Origin: Vibrio harveyi NBRC 15634 = ATCC 14126 = KCTC 12724
GTDB lineage: Bacteria; Pseudomonadota; Gammaproteobacteria; Enterobacterales; Vibrionaceae
DNA: 64,000 nt
Reading direction: 5' to 3'
NCBI RefSeq assembly: GCF_001591145.1
Contig: NZ_BCUF01000007.1
Location: forward strand, 88,605 to 152,604
Shown: piece by piece, positions 1 to 9,703 of the stretch
How the letters are laid out: each line of letters starts with the position of its first letter
Position numbering within the stretch: the first letter of the stretch is position 1
Program-made: the position numbers and the translations under genes
The notes under the pieces: generated by a model
Told to the model about the DNA's origin: nothing
What the model saw: the letters and a program-made list of their open reading frames with translations, nothing else
Databases searched by the model: none

Positions 1-524
1 CCAACGTGCACGCTTAGGTTGTTCGCCAAATCAACGCCGAGCATCACTTCTGGCTCTGCTGGGTCATAACGCGATGCATGAATGTTCGAAAGTGTTTGCC
101 CTTCACGCACGTCCAAAAACGGTCCTTTCATATCGAATTCGCGTTCGTTAACACCAATGCCGATAAAGATCGATGACTTGTTGCCGTTGGAAATCAAACC
201 GCTGAACTCAACTCGTGGCTGCACACCTCGCACTTCATTCAACCCAATCAATTGCTTGGTGATGTCGTCGGCGTGAGTTAACCCGTTACTCAGCGGCATC
301 TCTTCTTCTTTGGCGAAGTAACCCGGAGTGGTTAACGTCAGATGCCCCGTGTCACGCGCTGTCGATTCTTTCAAACTGTCATAGGTGTACAGACCAAAAC
401 CGCCCGCACTGGTTAACGCAAACACGGCAATAGCGATGATCAGCATCGACAACAAACTGCGACGGCGATTGCGTTGCAGGTTCAACCAAGCAAGACGAAC
501 CGAAACAGGAATTAGCTTGCCCAT
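1..524 (-). CDS. ABC transporter permease, MacB/FtsX type (5' part, cut by window edge)
   Basis: Starts at the ATG at 524 and runs off the left edge, so only about 174 residues are visible. An N-terminal membrane segment (around LLSMLIIAIAVFAL) is followed by a periplasmic stretch typical of the MacB-like core domain, with the usual LNLQRNRRRS run before the helix. The start overlaps the end of the ATPase gene (stop at 512-514), indicating translational coupling. With that ATPase it should form a LolCDE/MacB-class transporter moving a lipoprotein, peptide or small molecule outward through the inner membrane. The substrate cannot be read from the sequence. Confidence 0.85.
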   Translation of the reverse strand, partial: MGKLIPVSVRLAWLNLQRNRRRSLLSMLIIAIAVFALTSAGGFGLYTYDSLKESTARDTGHLTLTTPGYFAKEEEMPLSNGLTHADDITKQLIGLNEVRGVQPRVEFSGLISNGNKSSIFIGIGVNEREFDMKGPFLDVREGQTLSNIHASRYDPAEPEVMLGVDLANNLSVHV

Positions 525-1210
525 GAAACCTCCTCCACACTTGCGTGCGTTTGGGTAATTTTGCCATCCACCAATTCAATGGTGCGGTCACAACGGGATG
601 CCATGCGAGGGTCGTGAGTGGCGACGATAAAAGTGGTGCCTAGCTCGTGTCCGAGCCCTTTCATAATGTCGATGACCTTGTTGGCAGTTTGGCTATCAAG
701 ACTTGCGGTTGGCTCATCAGCAATCACCAATGCTGGTTTGTGCACTAAAGCGCGCGCAATTGCCACGCGTTGTTGCTGACCGCCTGATAGGTTATCGGGC
801 ATGTGATGAATAAACTCGCCCAAGCCAACGTGTTCTAGCATTTGTGTGGCGAGCTCGGTTTGTTCAGCTTTTGAAAAGCCGTTGAGGTGTAACGGATACG
901 CCACGTTCTCTAGCGCCGTCATCACGGGGACAAGATTGAATTTTTGGAACACAAAACCAAGCTTTTCACGACGCATTTTCGCCGCCTGCATTTGCCCGGT
1001 TGGGTATGGGCTGCCTGCAAACGTCACCTGACCTTGGTATTGAGTATCCAGCATACCAAGCACGTTAAGTAAGGTGCTTTTGCCTGAGCCAGACGGTCCA
1101 CACAGAGCCACCATTTCGCCAGCAAACACTTCACCAGACACGTCTCGCAATGCACGCACCGTTTGGTTGCCAAGGGCGTAATCGCGGCTAAGTTGATTAA
1201 AAACGATCAT
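512..1210 (-). CDS. ABC transporter ATP-binding protein, LolD/MacB class
   Basis: A 232-residue ATPase of the short LolD/MacB type. Walker A GPSGSGKST lies at residues 38-46, the Q-loop is in FVFQKFNLVP, the signature is LSGGQQQR and Walker B is ALVIADEPT with a D-loop SLD. It lies 9 bases after the 222-residue secreted protein and overlaps the permease start by 13 bases, so the three form one leftward operon. It powers the FtsX-like permease at the inner membrane. Class is certain from the motifs; substrate is unknown. Confidence 0.9.
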   Translation of the reverse strand: MIVFNQLSRDYALGNQTVRALRDVSGEVFAGEMVALCGPSGSGKSTLLNVLGMLDTQYQGQVTFAGSPYPTGQMQAAKMRREKLGFVFQKFNLVPVMTALENVAYPLHLNGFSKAEQTELATQMLEHVGLGEFIHHMPDNLSGGQQQRVAIARALVHKPALVIADEPTASLDSQTANKVIDIMKGLGHELGTTFIVATHDPRMASRCDRTIELVDGKITQTHASVEEVSWAS

Positions 1211-1219
1211 GACGCCTCC

Positions 1220-1888
1220 CTAATATTTCGCTAGCAGCGCTTTTGCGGTTTGCGTTTCTAAATTGCTGTCACCCAACTGCTCCATTTGCGCTAACCATAT
1301 TTTGGCTTGTTGAACATCTTCAGCACGCAGTGCCGCTTCAATGGCGTAGCGATAAATCCACGACGTTGCAGCGAAAGGTTGTTGGCTAAAACTCGGCTCA
1401 TCGAGCAATGAAAGGTACAGCTCGTAGCCACGCTCAAAGTGATTGAACATGTCAGGTAAAGAGGTAAACGTAGTGGCTGCCATAGCGGTGGCTAATTGGT
1501 ATTCCGGCAAGCCTTGTAAGCGTTGTTGTTCTTGCAGTGGCAATGGCTGATTCGCCATTAAGTCCAAGCCTTTTTGGATAGTGGCAAGACCGCGCTCGGT
1601 GAATTTCATCTTGTTCCAAGGCATAAACGCCTCACGACCTTGCAACGTCTCAGCACTGCCTAAGTAAACCAAGGTCACCGGCGTTGCGCCCTGCTCTTCG
1701 AGTTGTTTGGATAATTCGCCGTAAACGGTATCAACTAAGCCAGAGTCACCCTGCGCTGCTTGATTGAATTGACTGAGTGTGCGCTCACTTGGATTAGCCA
1801 GAGCCAAATTGCTGCTGAGTGCAAATGCGGCGATAAATGTACTTGCCAGTTTAAGAGCTTTGATTGAGCGAGATTGAGAAACCATCAT
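1220..1888 (-). CDS. Secreted/periplasmic protein of unknown function, first gene of ABC operon
   Basis: 222 residues beginning with a clear signal peptide (positively charged QSRSIKALK, hydrophobic core, cleavage after LALA around residue 31). The rest is mostly helical with repeated short A/L/Q-rich segments that resemble degenerate TPR-like helices. No catalytic motif is visible and I do not recognise the family. It is the first gene of the operon with the ATPase and permease, so it may be the periplasmic partner of that transporter. That role is inferred only from position. Confidence 0.75.
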   Translation of the reverse strand: MMVSQSRSIKALKLASTFIAAFALSSNLALANPSERTLSQFNQAAQGDSGLVDTVYGELSKQLEEQGATPVTLVYLGSAETLQGREAFMPWNKMKFTERGLATIQKGLDLMANQPLPLQEQQRLQGLPEYQLATAMAATTFTSLPDMFNHFERGYELYLSLLDEPSFSQQPFAATSWIYRYAIEAALRAEDVQQAKIWLAQMEQLGDSNLETQTAKALLAKY

Positions 1889-1972
1889 GTACTGTCCTTA
1901 GTTGAACGTGATTTGATGGTTTCAGATTAAGGGAGAAAATCGCACGCTGCTTTTGCATGCGACCAATGGCAG

Positions 1973-2893
1973 TTATGTGGAGTGAATGGTATTGAGAGAG
2001 GATGAATGGTTTCGCTCCTCTGAAGCCAGCAAAATCGCTTCGACCATTAAGGTCAGCGCTTTAGGCTGATAGTTACGCTGACGATAAACCAAATAGGCTT
2101 CGCGATCCCCGCGGCTGTAGGATGTTGCGACGCGCACGAGATTCAATTCAGGCTTAACGTGGCGTAATGGGATCGACGCAATTCCCAAACCGTTTTCCAC
2201 CGCTTTGATCACCGCGGTGATGTCATTGACCACTAAACGCGGATTACAGTTGAGCATGTCCACCAGCTTGTCTTGCTGATAGATAGGCACTTGTGTGGTG
2301 TGTGTGCTGGCTACCCAGTCTTGCTTGGCTAAATCTTGTAAGGTTTCAATATTGCCGCCCGCTTGCGCTAGATATTCAGGGCTAACAAAGAAAGCGTGCT
2401 CTACTTTAAACAATGGGCGCGCGATCATATCGTCCAAACCATCCAAATCGAACGTCACCACCAGATCGCGATCGGTTTCTGGAATCGAATTCACTTGGCT
2501 AAGCAATAGATCAATAGTCACTTTTGGATAGGTTTTGATGTAGTCCTCAATCACCTTGTCAACCAAGTCATTGTAAAAGCGGCTTGGCATCACCAGTCGG
2601 ATTCGCCCCTCCACTTCTTGGCTTTGCTGATTGAGCTGCAAGATGCCGGATTCAATCTGCGCCATCGCACTGCTGAGCTGGTCAAACGCCTGTAAGCCTG
2701 TCTCGGTTGCCACCAACTCACGTCCTTTCTTCTCCAGCAACCTCAGCCCTAGACGCGCTTCCAGCGCCGATAAACGACGAGACATAGTAGAGACCGGCAG
2801 TTCGAGCTTTTTCGCCGCCGCGAGCAGAGAGCCTTGCTCAACCACTGAGCAAAACAGGTACAGATCATCAACGTTTCCAAATATGGAATTCAT
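1973..2893 (-). CDS. LysR-family transcriptional regulator
   Basis: Begins at the ATG at 2893 (MNSIFGNVDDLYLF), preceded by GGAAGAAGT as ribosome-binding site; an upstream TTG in frame is less likely. About 306 residues. The N-terminal winged helix (residues 1-60, including AAAKKLELPVSTMSRRLSALE) is followed by the LysR effector domain. It is divergent from the HlyD/DUF2955 pair, the usual arrangement for a LysR protein controlling an efflux pump. The shared 119-base gap (2894-3012) should hold its operator. Inducer unknown. Confidence 0.88.
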   Translation of the reverse strand: MNSIFGNVDDLYLFCSVVEQGSLLAAAKKLELPVSTMSRRLSALEARLGLRLLEKKGRELVATETGLQAFDQLSSAMAQIESGILQLNQQSQEVEGRIRLVMPSRFYNDLVDKVIEDYIKTYPKVTIDLLLSQVNSIPETDRDLVVTFDLDGLDDMIARPLFKVEHAFFVSPEYLAQAGGNIETLQDLAKQDWVASTHTTQVPIYQQDKLVDMLNCNPRLVVNDITAVIKAVENGLGIASIPLRHVKPELNLVRVATSYSRGDREAYLVYRQRNYQPKALTLMVEAILLASEERNHSSSLNTIHST

Positions 2894-3012
2894 ACTTCTT
2901 CCATTGGTTATTTTTTCCAATTTTAGATGAGTATAACCTAGCCCACGTAGAAAAGAGACCCGAATATGCCGTGAACGCGGCGCGTAATAACGAATGAATA
3001 CTAGGTACAGAC

Positions 3013-4062
3013 GTGAAAGAAAATTTTTATAAATACGCGATATACACTGTTTTTTCAGCGGCTACTTTGTTCTCCGCTTTTTTAGTCACCTCAGACAATG
3101 TTTCCCCTTTCACCACCCAAGCGACACTGCATCGTAATGTCGCAACCATTGCGCCGGAGGTATCTGGTGTGATTACGGATGTGATGGTGAATAACGGTGA
3201 ATTGGTTGAAAAAGGTCAGCCACTGTTTGCTATCGATGCCAGCAGCTACCAATTGAAAGTGGCACAAGCCAAAGCCGAACTGCGCCAAGCACGTGAATCA
3301 GATTCCGCGAAATGGCAACAATTGGCAGCAGCGAAACAAACCCAAAGCCAACGCGAGTTCGAATACCACAACGCGAAGCAAAAACTGACGCGTAACCAAA
3401 AACTGCGCAACAAAGGGCTGGCAACAGAGCAAGAACTTGATGACGCGATCACCAATACACAAGTCGCCAGCAGCGCGGTTGAAGCAGCGAACGCAGAAGT
3501 GAAACGTATTGAAGCAGAGCTTTCTACTCAAGACCGTACGGCAGCTATCGAGTTGGCAGAAGCAAAGCTTGCCAGCGCAGAGCTGGATTTAAGCCATACC
3601 CAAATCGTGGCGCAAACTGAAGGCGTGGTAACTAACTTGCAACTGCAATCAGGCAGCTACATCACACAAGGCACAGCGTCATTGATGCTGGTGGACGAAG
3701 CTCATGCGTGGATCAGTGCAGACTTCAACGAAAAAGGCATTGATAAGCTAACTAATGGTCGCGAAGTGTTGGTGTCCTTCGATGCGCTACCGGGCAAAGT
3801 ATTTACTGGTGAAGTCAGCAGCCAAGAGCGTGCGATTTACGATACCAACAATGCTAATGGGCAGCTTTCTAGCGTGACCAATGATACTCGTTGGATCCGT
3901 GAGCAACAGAAAGTGCGTACTCGCATTACGGTGAACGAGCTGGATCCGTCGATGATTTCTGGTTCACGAGCAAGTGTGATCGTTGAAAGCGGCAATCCTA
4001 TTATGGATGTCATTGGCTCGGCTTGGATTCACTTGGTGGCGATGTTCCGCTACATCTACTAA
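3013..4062 (+). CDS. HlyD/EmrA-family membrane fusion protein
   Basis: 349 residues from a GTG start. One N-terminal membrane anchor (residues 8-25), a biotinyl-lipoyl half-motif (APEVSGVITDVMVNNGELVEKG), a long coiled-coil hairpin (about 75-185) and a second lipoyl half plus beta-barrel domain (LDLSHTQIVAQTEGVV, then FDALPGKVFTGEV). This is the periplasmic adaptor of a tripartite efflux or secretion pump. The stop is 10 bases before the DUF2955 membrane protein, its likely inner-membrane partner, and the divergent LysR gene is the likely regulator. Similar pairs are annotated as aromatic-acid or drug efflux systems. Confidence 0.88.
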   Translation: MKENFYKYAIYTVFSAATLFSAFLVTSDNVSPFTTQATLHRNVATIAPEVSGVITDVMVNNGELVEKGQPLFAIDASSYQLKVAQAKAELRQARESDSAKWQQLAAAKQTQSQREFEYHNAKQKLTRNQKLRNKGLATEQELDDAITNTQVASSAVEAANAEVKRIEAELSTQDRTAAIELAEAKLASAELDLSHTQIVAQTEGVVTNLQLQSGSYITQGTASLMLVDEAHAWISADFNEKGIDKLTNGREVLVSFDALPGKVFTGEVSSQERAIYDTNNANGQLSSVTNDTRWIREQQKVRTRITVNELDPSMISGSRASVIVESGNPIMDVIGSAWIHLVAMFRYIY

Positions 4063-4072
4063 GAGGTGAACC

Positions 4073-5083
4073 ATGTGGACCTTCGAAAGCCTGTTTCAAA
4101 ATCGCTCTGAGCGTAATGAAGCACTGCGTGTCGCCCTTACTGTGACAATTTGTATGGTGCTGGGCAAACTGCTGAATCTTGATTCTCCAGTTTATCTGGC
4201 GCTGTACCCAACCATCATCATGACCAAGAACAAAGACTATTCTTGGCTTGGTCTGCTTCGCACCTTGCTACCTACGTTATTAGCAGCAAGTGCAGCATTA
4301 GTGGTAACTGAAGTGTTTTCGCAGCATCCGTTTGTGGTGTGGACCATTAGCTTGTTCTTCTTCGACTTTATGCGCCGCAGAGCTACCACGCCGCCGAAGA
4401 AAGGTCAGATGCTAATGCCAACCTTCAACTGGATTCTGATTGTGGTGTTTGCTCAGCATACCACCATGGACATGCCAATGCGCATTCATGAAATCTTGCT
4501 GTCGATGCTGATTACCATGATCGTCGCAAAAACCATGGTGACTCTGTTTCCTGTTGAACGTGGCGGCAAGCCTCCAGTATTTGAAGAAGAGCCTGTTACG
4601 TTTGAGAACCGAGCGATTTCACTCTCGTTGATTGGTCTTGGTGTGGCGTTCTTGATGATTGTCGACATCATCTCAGCAACGTTTTGTTTGGTGCCTGTGA
4701 TTGCCGCCGCAACACAAACCACACACAAAAACTTTATCGACGTGGTTGACCGTCGTTTTCAAACTCAGGTGGGCGGCTGTGCATTAGCGGTAGTGTTCAC
4801 CTTACTGATGGCTGGGCATCAGTCCACGTTCGGTTACTACACCATCGTATTGGGTCTGCTTGCCTTTATGATTACCGCATCAATGGCAAAAGCGAAAGGC
4901 CCAGCCAAAGATGTCCATGCCGATGCGTTATTGGCGACCATGTTGCCGATTCAACTCTACATGACCAGCAATGAACTGGGCTTGGAGAGCACCTTCCTCC
5001 GAGCTTGGGAGCTCACCGTGACTTTGTTTGTGCTGTGGGCGTTGTACTATTTCACGCACAAACCAGAAAAAGCCCAAGCCTAA
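4073..5083 (+). CDS. DUF2955/FUSC-like inner-membrane protein (efflux partner)
   Basis: 336 residues with two sets of closely packed hydrophobic helices (about 20-150 and 185-330) separated by a hydrophilic linker around residues 155-175. This layout is seen in DUF2955 and fusaric-acid-resistance (FUSC/AaeB-like) proteins. It is encoded 10 bases after the HlyD adaptor and preceded by AAGAGGTGAACC as ribosome-binding site. Together they probably export aromatic acids or related toxic compounds. No outer-membrane channel gene is next to them, so they would have to borrow TolC. Confidence 0.78.
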   Translation: MWTFESLFQNRSERNEALRVALTVTICMVLGKLLNLDSPVYLALYPTIIMTKNKDYSWLGLLRTLLPTLLAASAALVVTEVFSQHPFVVWTISLFFFDFMRRRATTPPKKGQMLMPTFNWILIVVFAQHTTMDMPMRIHEILLSMLITMIVAKTMVTLFPVERGGKPPVFEEEPVTFENRAISLSLIGLGVAFLMIVDIISATFCLVPVIAAATQTTHKNFIDVVDRRFQTQVGGCALAVVFTLLMAGHQSTFGYYTIVLGLLAFMITASMAKAKGPAKDVHADALLATMLPIQLYMTSNELGLESTFLRAWELTVTLFVLWALYYFTHKPEKAQA

Positions 5084-5091
5084 TCATGCCA

Positions 5092-5120
5092 TCGCCTTAA
5101 GTGCTCAATACTTAAGGCGA
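5092..5120 (+). terminator. Strong hairpin after the efflux operon
   Basis: A perfect 10-bp stem (TCGCCTTAAG / CTTAAGGCGA) with a 9-base loop lies 8 bases after the DUF2955 stop codon. No clear T-run follows, so it may act as an RNA-stabilising or Rho-assisted 3' end rather than a classical terminator. Confidence 0.5.
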
Positions 5121-5352
5121 ATCTGCTCATTTCATTGCGCTGCCTGTACCAATTTCCATTTCAACCTTATAAAAAGTGTGGCGCAAAACCTCAGCCTGGT
5201 GTATTTATCCTTCCCACGACTTTCCAAGTCAGCTTACCCATAACAGGCGGCGTCGCACACTCCTCTCTTGCACACCTTTGCGTGGTGTCTGTTATTTCCA
5301 AATTGGATTCTTAGCATCGGAATAGTTTGAGCTCGCAGAGTTCTGGTTGTTT

Positions 5353-5376
5353 TCGCCCCGCGTTGGGGCGTTTTTA
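5353..5376 (+). terminator. Intrinsic terminator just ahead of the rodA-like start (possible leader attenuator)
   Basis: The stem CGCCCC/GGGGCG with loop GCGTT is followed at once by TTTTTAGG and ends only about 12 bases before the ATG of the RodA-like gene. Any transcript starting in the 270 bases upstream must pass it. This looks like attenuation or the 3' end of a small upstream RNA. The stretch 5121-5352 holds no convincing ORF. Confidence 0.6.
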
Positions 5377-5387
5377 GGTTGTAGAAG

Positions 5388-6470
5388 ATGAACAAGCGTT
5401 TCTTCCCTAGGATTGATTTGCCATTGCTGATGGCGATCATTCCGATCATGCTATTGAGTTCACTCACTCTCTGGAGTGCCAGTGGATTTAATGAAGCTAT
5501 GCTATTTAAGCACCTCGCTCGATGCGGTTTGACGCTGGTGTGTATTTTGGTCATGTCGTCGATTCCTGCGTCCAGTTATCAACGTTCAGCGCCTTATTTG
5601 TATCTGGTTGCAGTTTCTCTCTTGGCGGCCGTTGCCTTATTTGGCGATAGCACCAATGGCTCACAGCGTTGGCTCGATATCGGCTTCTTCCGCTTTCAAC
5701 CCTCTGAGCTGATCAAGCTCTCCATTCCCATTATGATCGCGTGGATGCTGCATCTAGAAGGTGGGCGACCAGACATTCGCAAAATTGCTTTCTGTTTGCT
5801 GATCACCTTTGTGCCTGCGGGCTTGATTGCCTTACAACCAGACTTAGACGGCGCTATCTTCACCGTGATTTACGCGTTGTTTGTACTGTTCTTTGCAGGC
5901 ATGAGCTGGAAGATCATTGGCGGCTTTTTGGTGAGCATTCTAACGCTGGCACCAATACTTTGGTTCTTTGTGATGGAGGCGTATCAAAAGAGCCGTGTAA
6001 CGCAGTTCTTGCATCCAGAGTCGGATCCACTGGGTTCAGGCTACCAAATCATCCAATCATTGATTGCGATTGGTTCTGGCGGCATGAAAGGCAAAGGCTG
6101 GATGAATGCTACTCAAGGTACGTTAGGGTTTATTCCAGAGAGCCATACCGACTTCATCTTTTCGACCTACGCAGAAGAATGGGGATTTATTGGTTGTGTG
6201 GTGTTGTTAGCGTTGTATTTATTCATTACGGCGCGTGTGATGCTGCTAGCGTGCCAATCTGAGCATTTCTTCAGTCGCTTAGTGAGTGGCGCATTAGCAA
6301 TGAGCTTCTTCCTTTATGCCTTCATCAACACCGGCATGGTAAGTGGCTTGTTACCAGTAATGGGCAGTCCACTGCCGTTCTTTAGCTACGGTGGTACGGC
6401 GATGCTGACTCAAGGCATCTGTTTTGGCGTGATCATGTCGCTGTGTTATTCCAAGTACCGAAACACTTAA
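5388..6470 (+). CDS. RodA/FtsW-family SEDS protein (RodA-like paralogue)
   Basis: 360 residues with about ten membrane helices and the SEDS-family signatures GSQRWLDIGFFRFQPSEL (residues 85-102), the conserved loop around SRVTQFLHPESDPLGSGYQIIQSLIAIGSGG, and the C-terminal VSGLLPVMGSPLPFFSYGG. SEDS proteins polymerise lipid II glycan strands with a partner class B penicillin-binding protein. No PBP2 gene is adjacent, which suggests an additional chromosome-II RodA copy instead of the main elongasome gene. A leader terminator sits just before its start. Confidence 0.88.
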   Translation: MNKRFFPRIDLPLLMAIIPIMLLSSLTLWSASGFNEAMLFKHLARCGLTLVCILVMSSIPASSYQRSAPYLYLVAVSLLAAVALFGDSTNGSQRWLDIGFFRFQPSELIKLSIPIMIAWMLHLEGGRPDIRKIAFCLLITFVPAGLIALQPDLDGAIFTVIYALFVLFFAGMSWKIIGGFLVSILTLAPILWFFVMEAYQKSRVTQFLHPESDPLGSGYQIIQSLIAIGSGGMKGKGWMNATQGTLGFIPESHTDFIFSTYAEEWGFIGCVVLLALYLFITARVMLLACQSEHFFSRLVSGALAMSFFLYAFINTGMVSGLLPVMGSPLPFFSYGGTAMLTQGICFGVIMSLCYSKYRNT

Positions 6471-6506
6471 ACGCTAGTCACGATAGAAAAGACAAACAAC
6501 ACGATC

Positions 6507-6536
6507 AAAAAAGGCTTCCCTCGGAAAGCCTTTTTT
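6507..6536. terminator. Bidirectional terminator between rodA-like gene and yebC-family gene
   Basis: AAAAAAGGCTT and AAGCCTTTTTT surround a short loop, giving a stem with an A-run on one side and a T-run on the other. It serves the convergent genes on both sides. Confidence 0.85.
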
Positions 6537-6553
6537 ACAACTAGAGAACCGAA

Positions 6554-7270
6554 TTACAGTTCGCCGTTGTGGTATACCTGTTGAACGTCGTCACAGTCAT
6601 CTAGAAGGTCTAGGAACTTCTGGAATTTCTCTGCGTCTTCGCCTGTTACTGGCGTGTTCGTTTGCGGTACGAATGTGATTTCTTCAACGTCGATTGTTAG
6701 ATCTGGGAATGCACCGTTAAGCGCAGTTTTTGTTTTGAAGAACTCTGTGTGAGGTGCGAATACAGTGATAACACCATCTTCTAGCTCAACGTCAGTAACG
6801 TCCACATCTTCCATCATCAGCGTTTCTAGGATGATTTCATCATCTTCGCCTTTGAACTGGAATACAGCTTGGTGATCGAACATGTGAGAAACAGAACCTT
6901 CAACACCAATTTTCGCACCCACTTTAACAAAGCATTGGCGAACGTCTTGGAATGTACGGTTACCGTTGTCTGTTAGACAGTCTACGATCACGCTTGTGCC
7001 GCCAGGGCCAAAGCCTTCGTAACGTGCTGGAGTGTAGTCTTCACCACCGCCGCCGTTCGCTTTGTCGATCGCTTTATCGATAACGTGTGCAGGAACTTGG
7101 TCTTTTTTCGCTTTTGCGATCAGGTGCTTCAGAGACAAGTTCATGTCTGGATCACCACCACCGTTTTTCGCGCACATGTAAATTTCTTTACCGTATTTGG
7201 AATAAACTTTAATTTTTGCGCCTGCAGTTTTCGCCATAGAGGCTTTGCGCACTTCAAAACTTCTTCCCAT
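6554..7270 (-). CDS. YebC/PmpR-family regulatory (TACO1-like) protein
   Basis: 238 residues matching the YeeN branch of the YebC/PmpR family: [14 protein letters not shown] at the start, then [39 protein letters not shown] and [39 protein letters not shown]. Family members bind DNA as regulators or act on ribosomes translating proline-rich sequences. The product is soluble and cytoplasmic. The full-length family start is present. A protein of this family lies near oriCII in other vibrios. Confidence 0.93.
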   Translation of the reverse strand: MGRSFEVRKASMAKTAGAKIKVYSKYGKEIYMCAKNGGGDPDMNLSLKHLIAKAKKDQVPAHVIDKAIDKANGGGGEDYTPARYEGFGPGGTSVIVDCLTDNGNRTFQDVRQCFVKVGAKIGVEGSVSHMFDHQAVFQFKGEDDEIILETLMMEDVDVTDVELEDGVITVFAPHTEFFKTKTALNGAFPDLTIDVEEITFVPQTNTPVTGEDAEKFQKFLDLLDDCDDVQQVYHNGEL

Positions 7271-7405
7271 CGGGATGTCTCTCTAAATTCAAATTTAATG
7301 CGAAGGATTTTAGCAAAGAGTGAACAGTTTTACCTTTCACCTTGCAAAGGAATGGGGAGGAAACCTCATTCGCCGCTGTGGTTTACACCAGAGCCACGGT
7401 TCGCT

Positions 7406-7615
7406 TTATGCGACACCCATTACTCGTTTGTACTTATCGACCGCCTGTTGAAAAAACACTTTCTCGTCAGCGTCGTTAATCTTAGACAGCTGTTCGTCTA
7501 TTACCTCAGGACCAGATTTTGCTTCTTTAAGCTTCCAAACCAAAAACGACGCTTGTTTATCAAGCTCGACTTTGTTTTTCTCGTCAGGCGGCAACAGGGA
7601 TAGATTGAACGACAT
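7406..7615 (-). CDS. Small conserved Vibrio protein (DUF3283-like)
   Basis: 69 residues from an ATG preceded by TTGAGGCTGTGA as a good ribosome-binding site. The product is charged and helical, beginning MSFNLSLLPPDEKNKVELD and ending DKYKRVMGVA. It resembles the small DUF3283 family found in vibrios near this locus, an assignment made from memory of the sequence. No membrane segment, signal or motif gives a function. It appears monocistronic between the YebC-family gene and the hybrid kinase. Confidence 0.7.
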   Translation of the reverse strand: MSFNLSLLPPDEKNKVELDKQASFLVWKLKEAKSGPEVIDEQLSKINDADEKVFFQQAVDKYKRVMGVA

Positions 7616-7709
7616 TCACAGCCTCAAGGTACTTTAATAAATACTAGCCGCGCACTATAGCACACAGATTTGACTTTTAAGAAGTGAAACGCACTTTACT
7701 TGATCAATT

Positions 7710-9635
7710 TCAAGTTGCTTGTTTTGGATTCGATCGTGTTTGCAAGGAGTCTGGTAGATATCGCTCAAAGATTTGCTGTAACCGTTCTTTCGTCACCGGC
7801 TTAGCAACAAACTCATTCATGCCAACATCAAAACAGCGCTTTTGATCTTCCTTGATGACATTCGCACTCAAAGCAATGATCGGCACTTGCTGTCCCCACT
7901 CATCCATCTTGCGAATGTTTTCAGTGGCAATAAATCCATCCATCACTGGCATTTGACAGTCCATCAATATCAAATCGAATTTATGCGCTTGGCATTGCTG
8001 GAGCGCTTCTTCACCATGTTCGGCAACATTCACCTGCATTCCGAGTTTTTCTAGCATCATGCGTACCACTTTCTGGTTCACTGCCGTGTCTTCCACCACC
8101 AGAATCCAAGGTTTCCCCTCGTCTTTGGCTGAGTTAATACACTCAGAAGTGATGGCATTACTCTCACCATTCGGAAAATCGAACACATTTGGTGTCTGAG
8201 GAGAAATAGCCTTTTCACTGACGATATTGAGTGGAATAGTAAATTCAAAACAACTGCCTAGACCGGGTTCACTGGTCAGACGGATTTCTCCGCCCATCAC
8301 TTCGACCAAACTACTGCAAATCGCTAAACCCAAACCAGTACCGCCGTACTTACGAGTGGTACTGCCATCAGCTTGCTGAAACTTCTCAAACACCGCTTGT
8401 TGGTTCTCTTTGGCAATCCCAATACCCGAGTCCACAACACGAAAATGCACGCTGGCAACACCCTCTTCTCGGCTCACCTGCGACACCATTAACTTAACAT
8501 GCCCGCGCTCTGTGAACTTCACCGCGTTACTGAGCAGATTGCTTAACACTTGTTTGAGTCTGCCAACATCCCCTTCGACTTCTAAAGGTAACTGAGGGTC
8601 GATATCACAAACCAGTTGAAGCCCTTTTTGTTGAGCTTTGACAGTATGAAGACGCCCGACCTCGTGAAGTAAATCGAGTAGATTGTAGGTCGTGGTTTCT
8701 AACTCAATCTTACCCGCTTCAATTTTGGAAAAGTCGAGGATGTCGTCGATGATGACCATCAAAGAGTTGGAAGAGCTGTTAATGATAGAAACGAAATCTT
8801 TTTGTTGATCATCGAGTTTGGTATCTCCGAGCAACGAAGCGATACCGATAATCCCGTTCATTGGCGTACGAATTTCATGGCTCATGGTGGCAAGAAATTC
8901 GCTTTTCTTACGGTTTGCCACTTCAGCTTTGTCACGCGCCTCTTCGATTTCAGCTTGGTGTTCTTTCACACGCTCAACACTTCGGTTGTATTTGCGTTCC
9001 AACAAACTCACTTCATCAAAGAACCAACGTTTTGGCAATGTCACTTTACTAGGTACATGACCGCCACTGAAATCGCTCACCGCACCGGAGAGCAACTCTA
9101 GTGGTTTCACCATCAAACGAAATGCCACCCATAAAACACCAATGATGAGTAAGAAGATCTTGATCGCTTCCGCGATCACGAGAAAAAAGAAGGTTTGCCA
9201 TAACCCTTGATAGATCGGGCTAAGATCTGATTGCACCGTCACTTCGGCAAGATCATAAATTTTCGTCCCCATTTCGTACTTCAACGGCCATTGACGCTCG
9301 ATCCGATCTTCCGTTAATGCGCTACCTAGTTCGAAGATCACTTCATCTGGGGTGGCAATTCTTAGATAGTCCACAGAGGGTAGGCGCATTGCACCTTCAG
9401 CCTGAGTGCGTAACAGTTCTCTATCTTCAACCCACAAACTGGCAGAGAAACTGGAAAGGTAGCTGGTTTTTACCTGTTCAAGTTCTACATCTAGGCGAGC
9501 GAGATCATCGTTGAAATCACGATAAAGGCTGATCGAAGAGATGATCACGGTAAAGATTAAACTCAACGCAAAAATCGCCAGCATCAATTGATTTCCGATA
9601 CTAAATCGGCGTTGAGCTCGCTCTTTTATCTCCAT
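7710..9635 (-). CDS. Hybrid sensor histidine kinase with receiver domain
   Basis: 641 residues. Membrane helices at about 16-38 and 148-170 enclose a periplasmic sensor of about 110 residues. HAMP and a coiled coil follow (about 170-240), then HisKA with the phospho-acceptor in [18 protein letters not shown], HATPase_c (N box [10 protein letters not shown]1 [10 protein letters not shown]2 GTGLGLAI), and a C-terminal receiver ([13 protein letters not shown], aspartate in [13 protein letters not shown], lysine in FVAKPVTKE). There is no Hpt domain, so phosphate must pass to a partner elsewhere. The gene is divergent from a periplasmic binding protein, a plausible sensory partner. AGGGAG precedes the ATG. 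Confidence 0.9.
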   Translation of the reverse strand: MEIKERAQRRFSIGNQLMLAIFALSLIFTVIISSISLYRDFNDDLARLDVELEQVKTSYLSSFSASLWVEDRELLRTQAEGAMRLPSVDYLRIATPDEVIFELGSALTEDRIERQWPLKYEMGTKIYDLAEVTVQSDLSPIYQGLWQTFFFLVIAEAIKIFLLIIGVLWVAFRLMVKPLELLSGAVSDFSGGHVPSKVTLPKRWFFDEVSLLERKYNRSVERVKEHQAEIEEARDKAEVANRKKSEFLATMSHEIRTPMNGIIGIASLLGDTKLDDQQKDFVSIINSSSNSLMVIIDDILDFSKIEAGKIELETTTYNLLDLLHEVGRLHTVKAQQKGLQLVCDIDPQLPLEVEGDVGRLKQVLSNLLSNAVKFTERGHVKLMVSQVSREEGVASVHFRVVDSGIGIAKENQQAVFEKFQQADGSTTRKYGGTGLGLAICSSLVEVMGGEIRLTSEPGLGSCFEFTIPLNIVSEKAISPQTPNVFDFPNGESNAITSECINSAKDEGKPWILVVEDTAVNQKVVRMMLEKLGMQVNVAEHGEEALQQCQAHKFDLILMDCQMPVMDGFIATENIRKMDEWGQQVPIIALSANVIKEDQKRCFDVGMNEFVAKPVTKERLQQIFERYLPDSLQTRSNPKQAT

Positions 9636-9703
9636 ATGAAATCGCTCCCTTAAACTTGCGCTACTATAAATATAGTCACGTCACGACAATAATCGAGGTT
9701 AGG

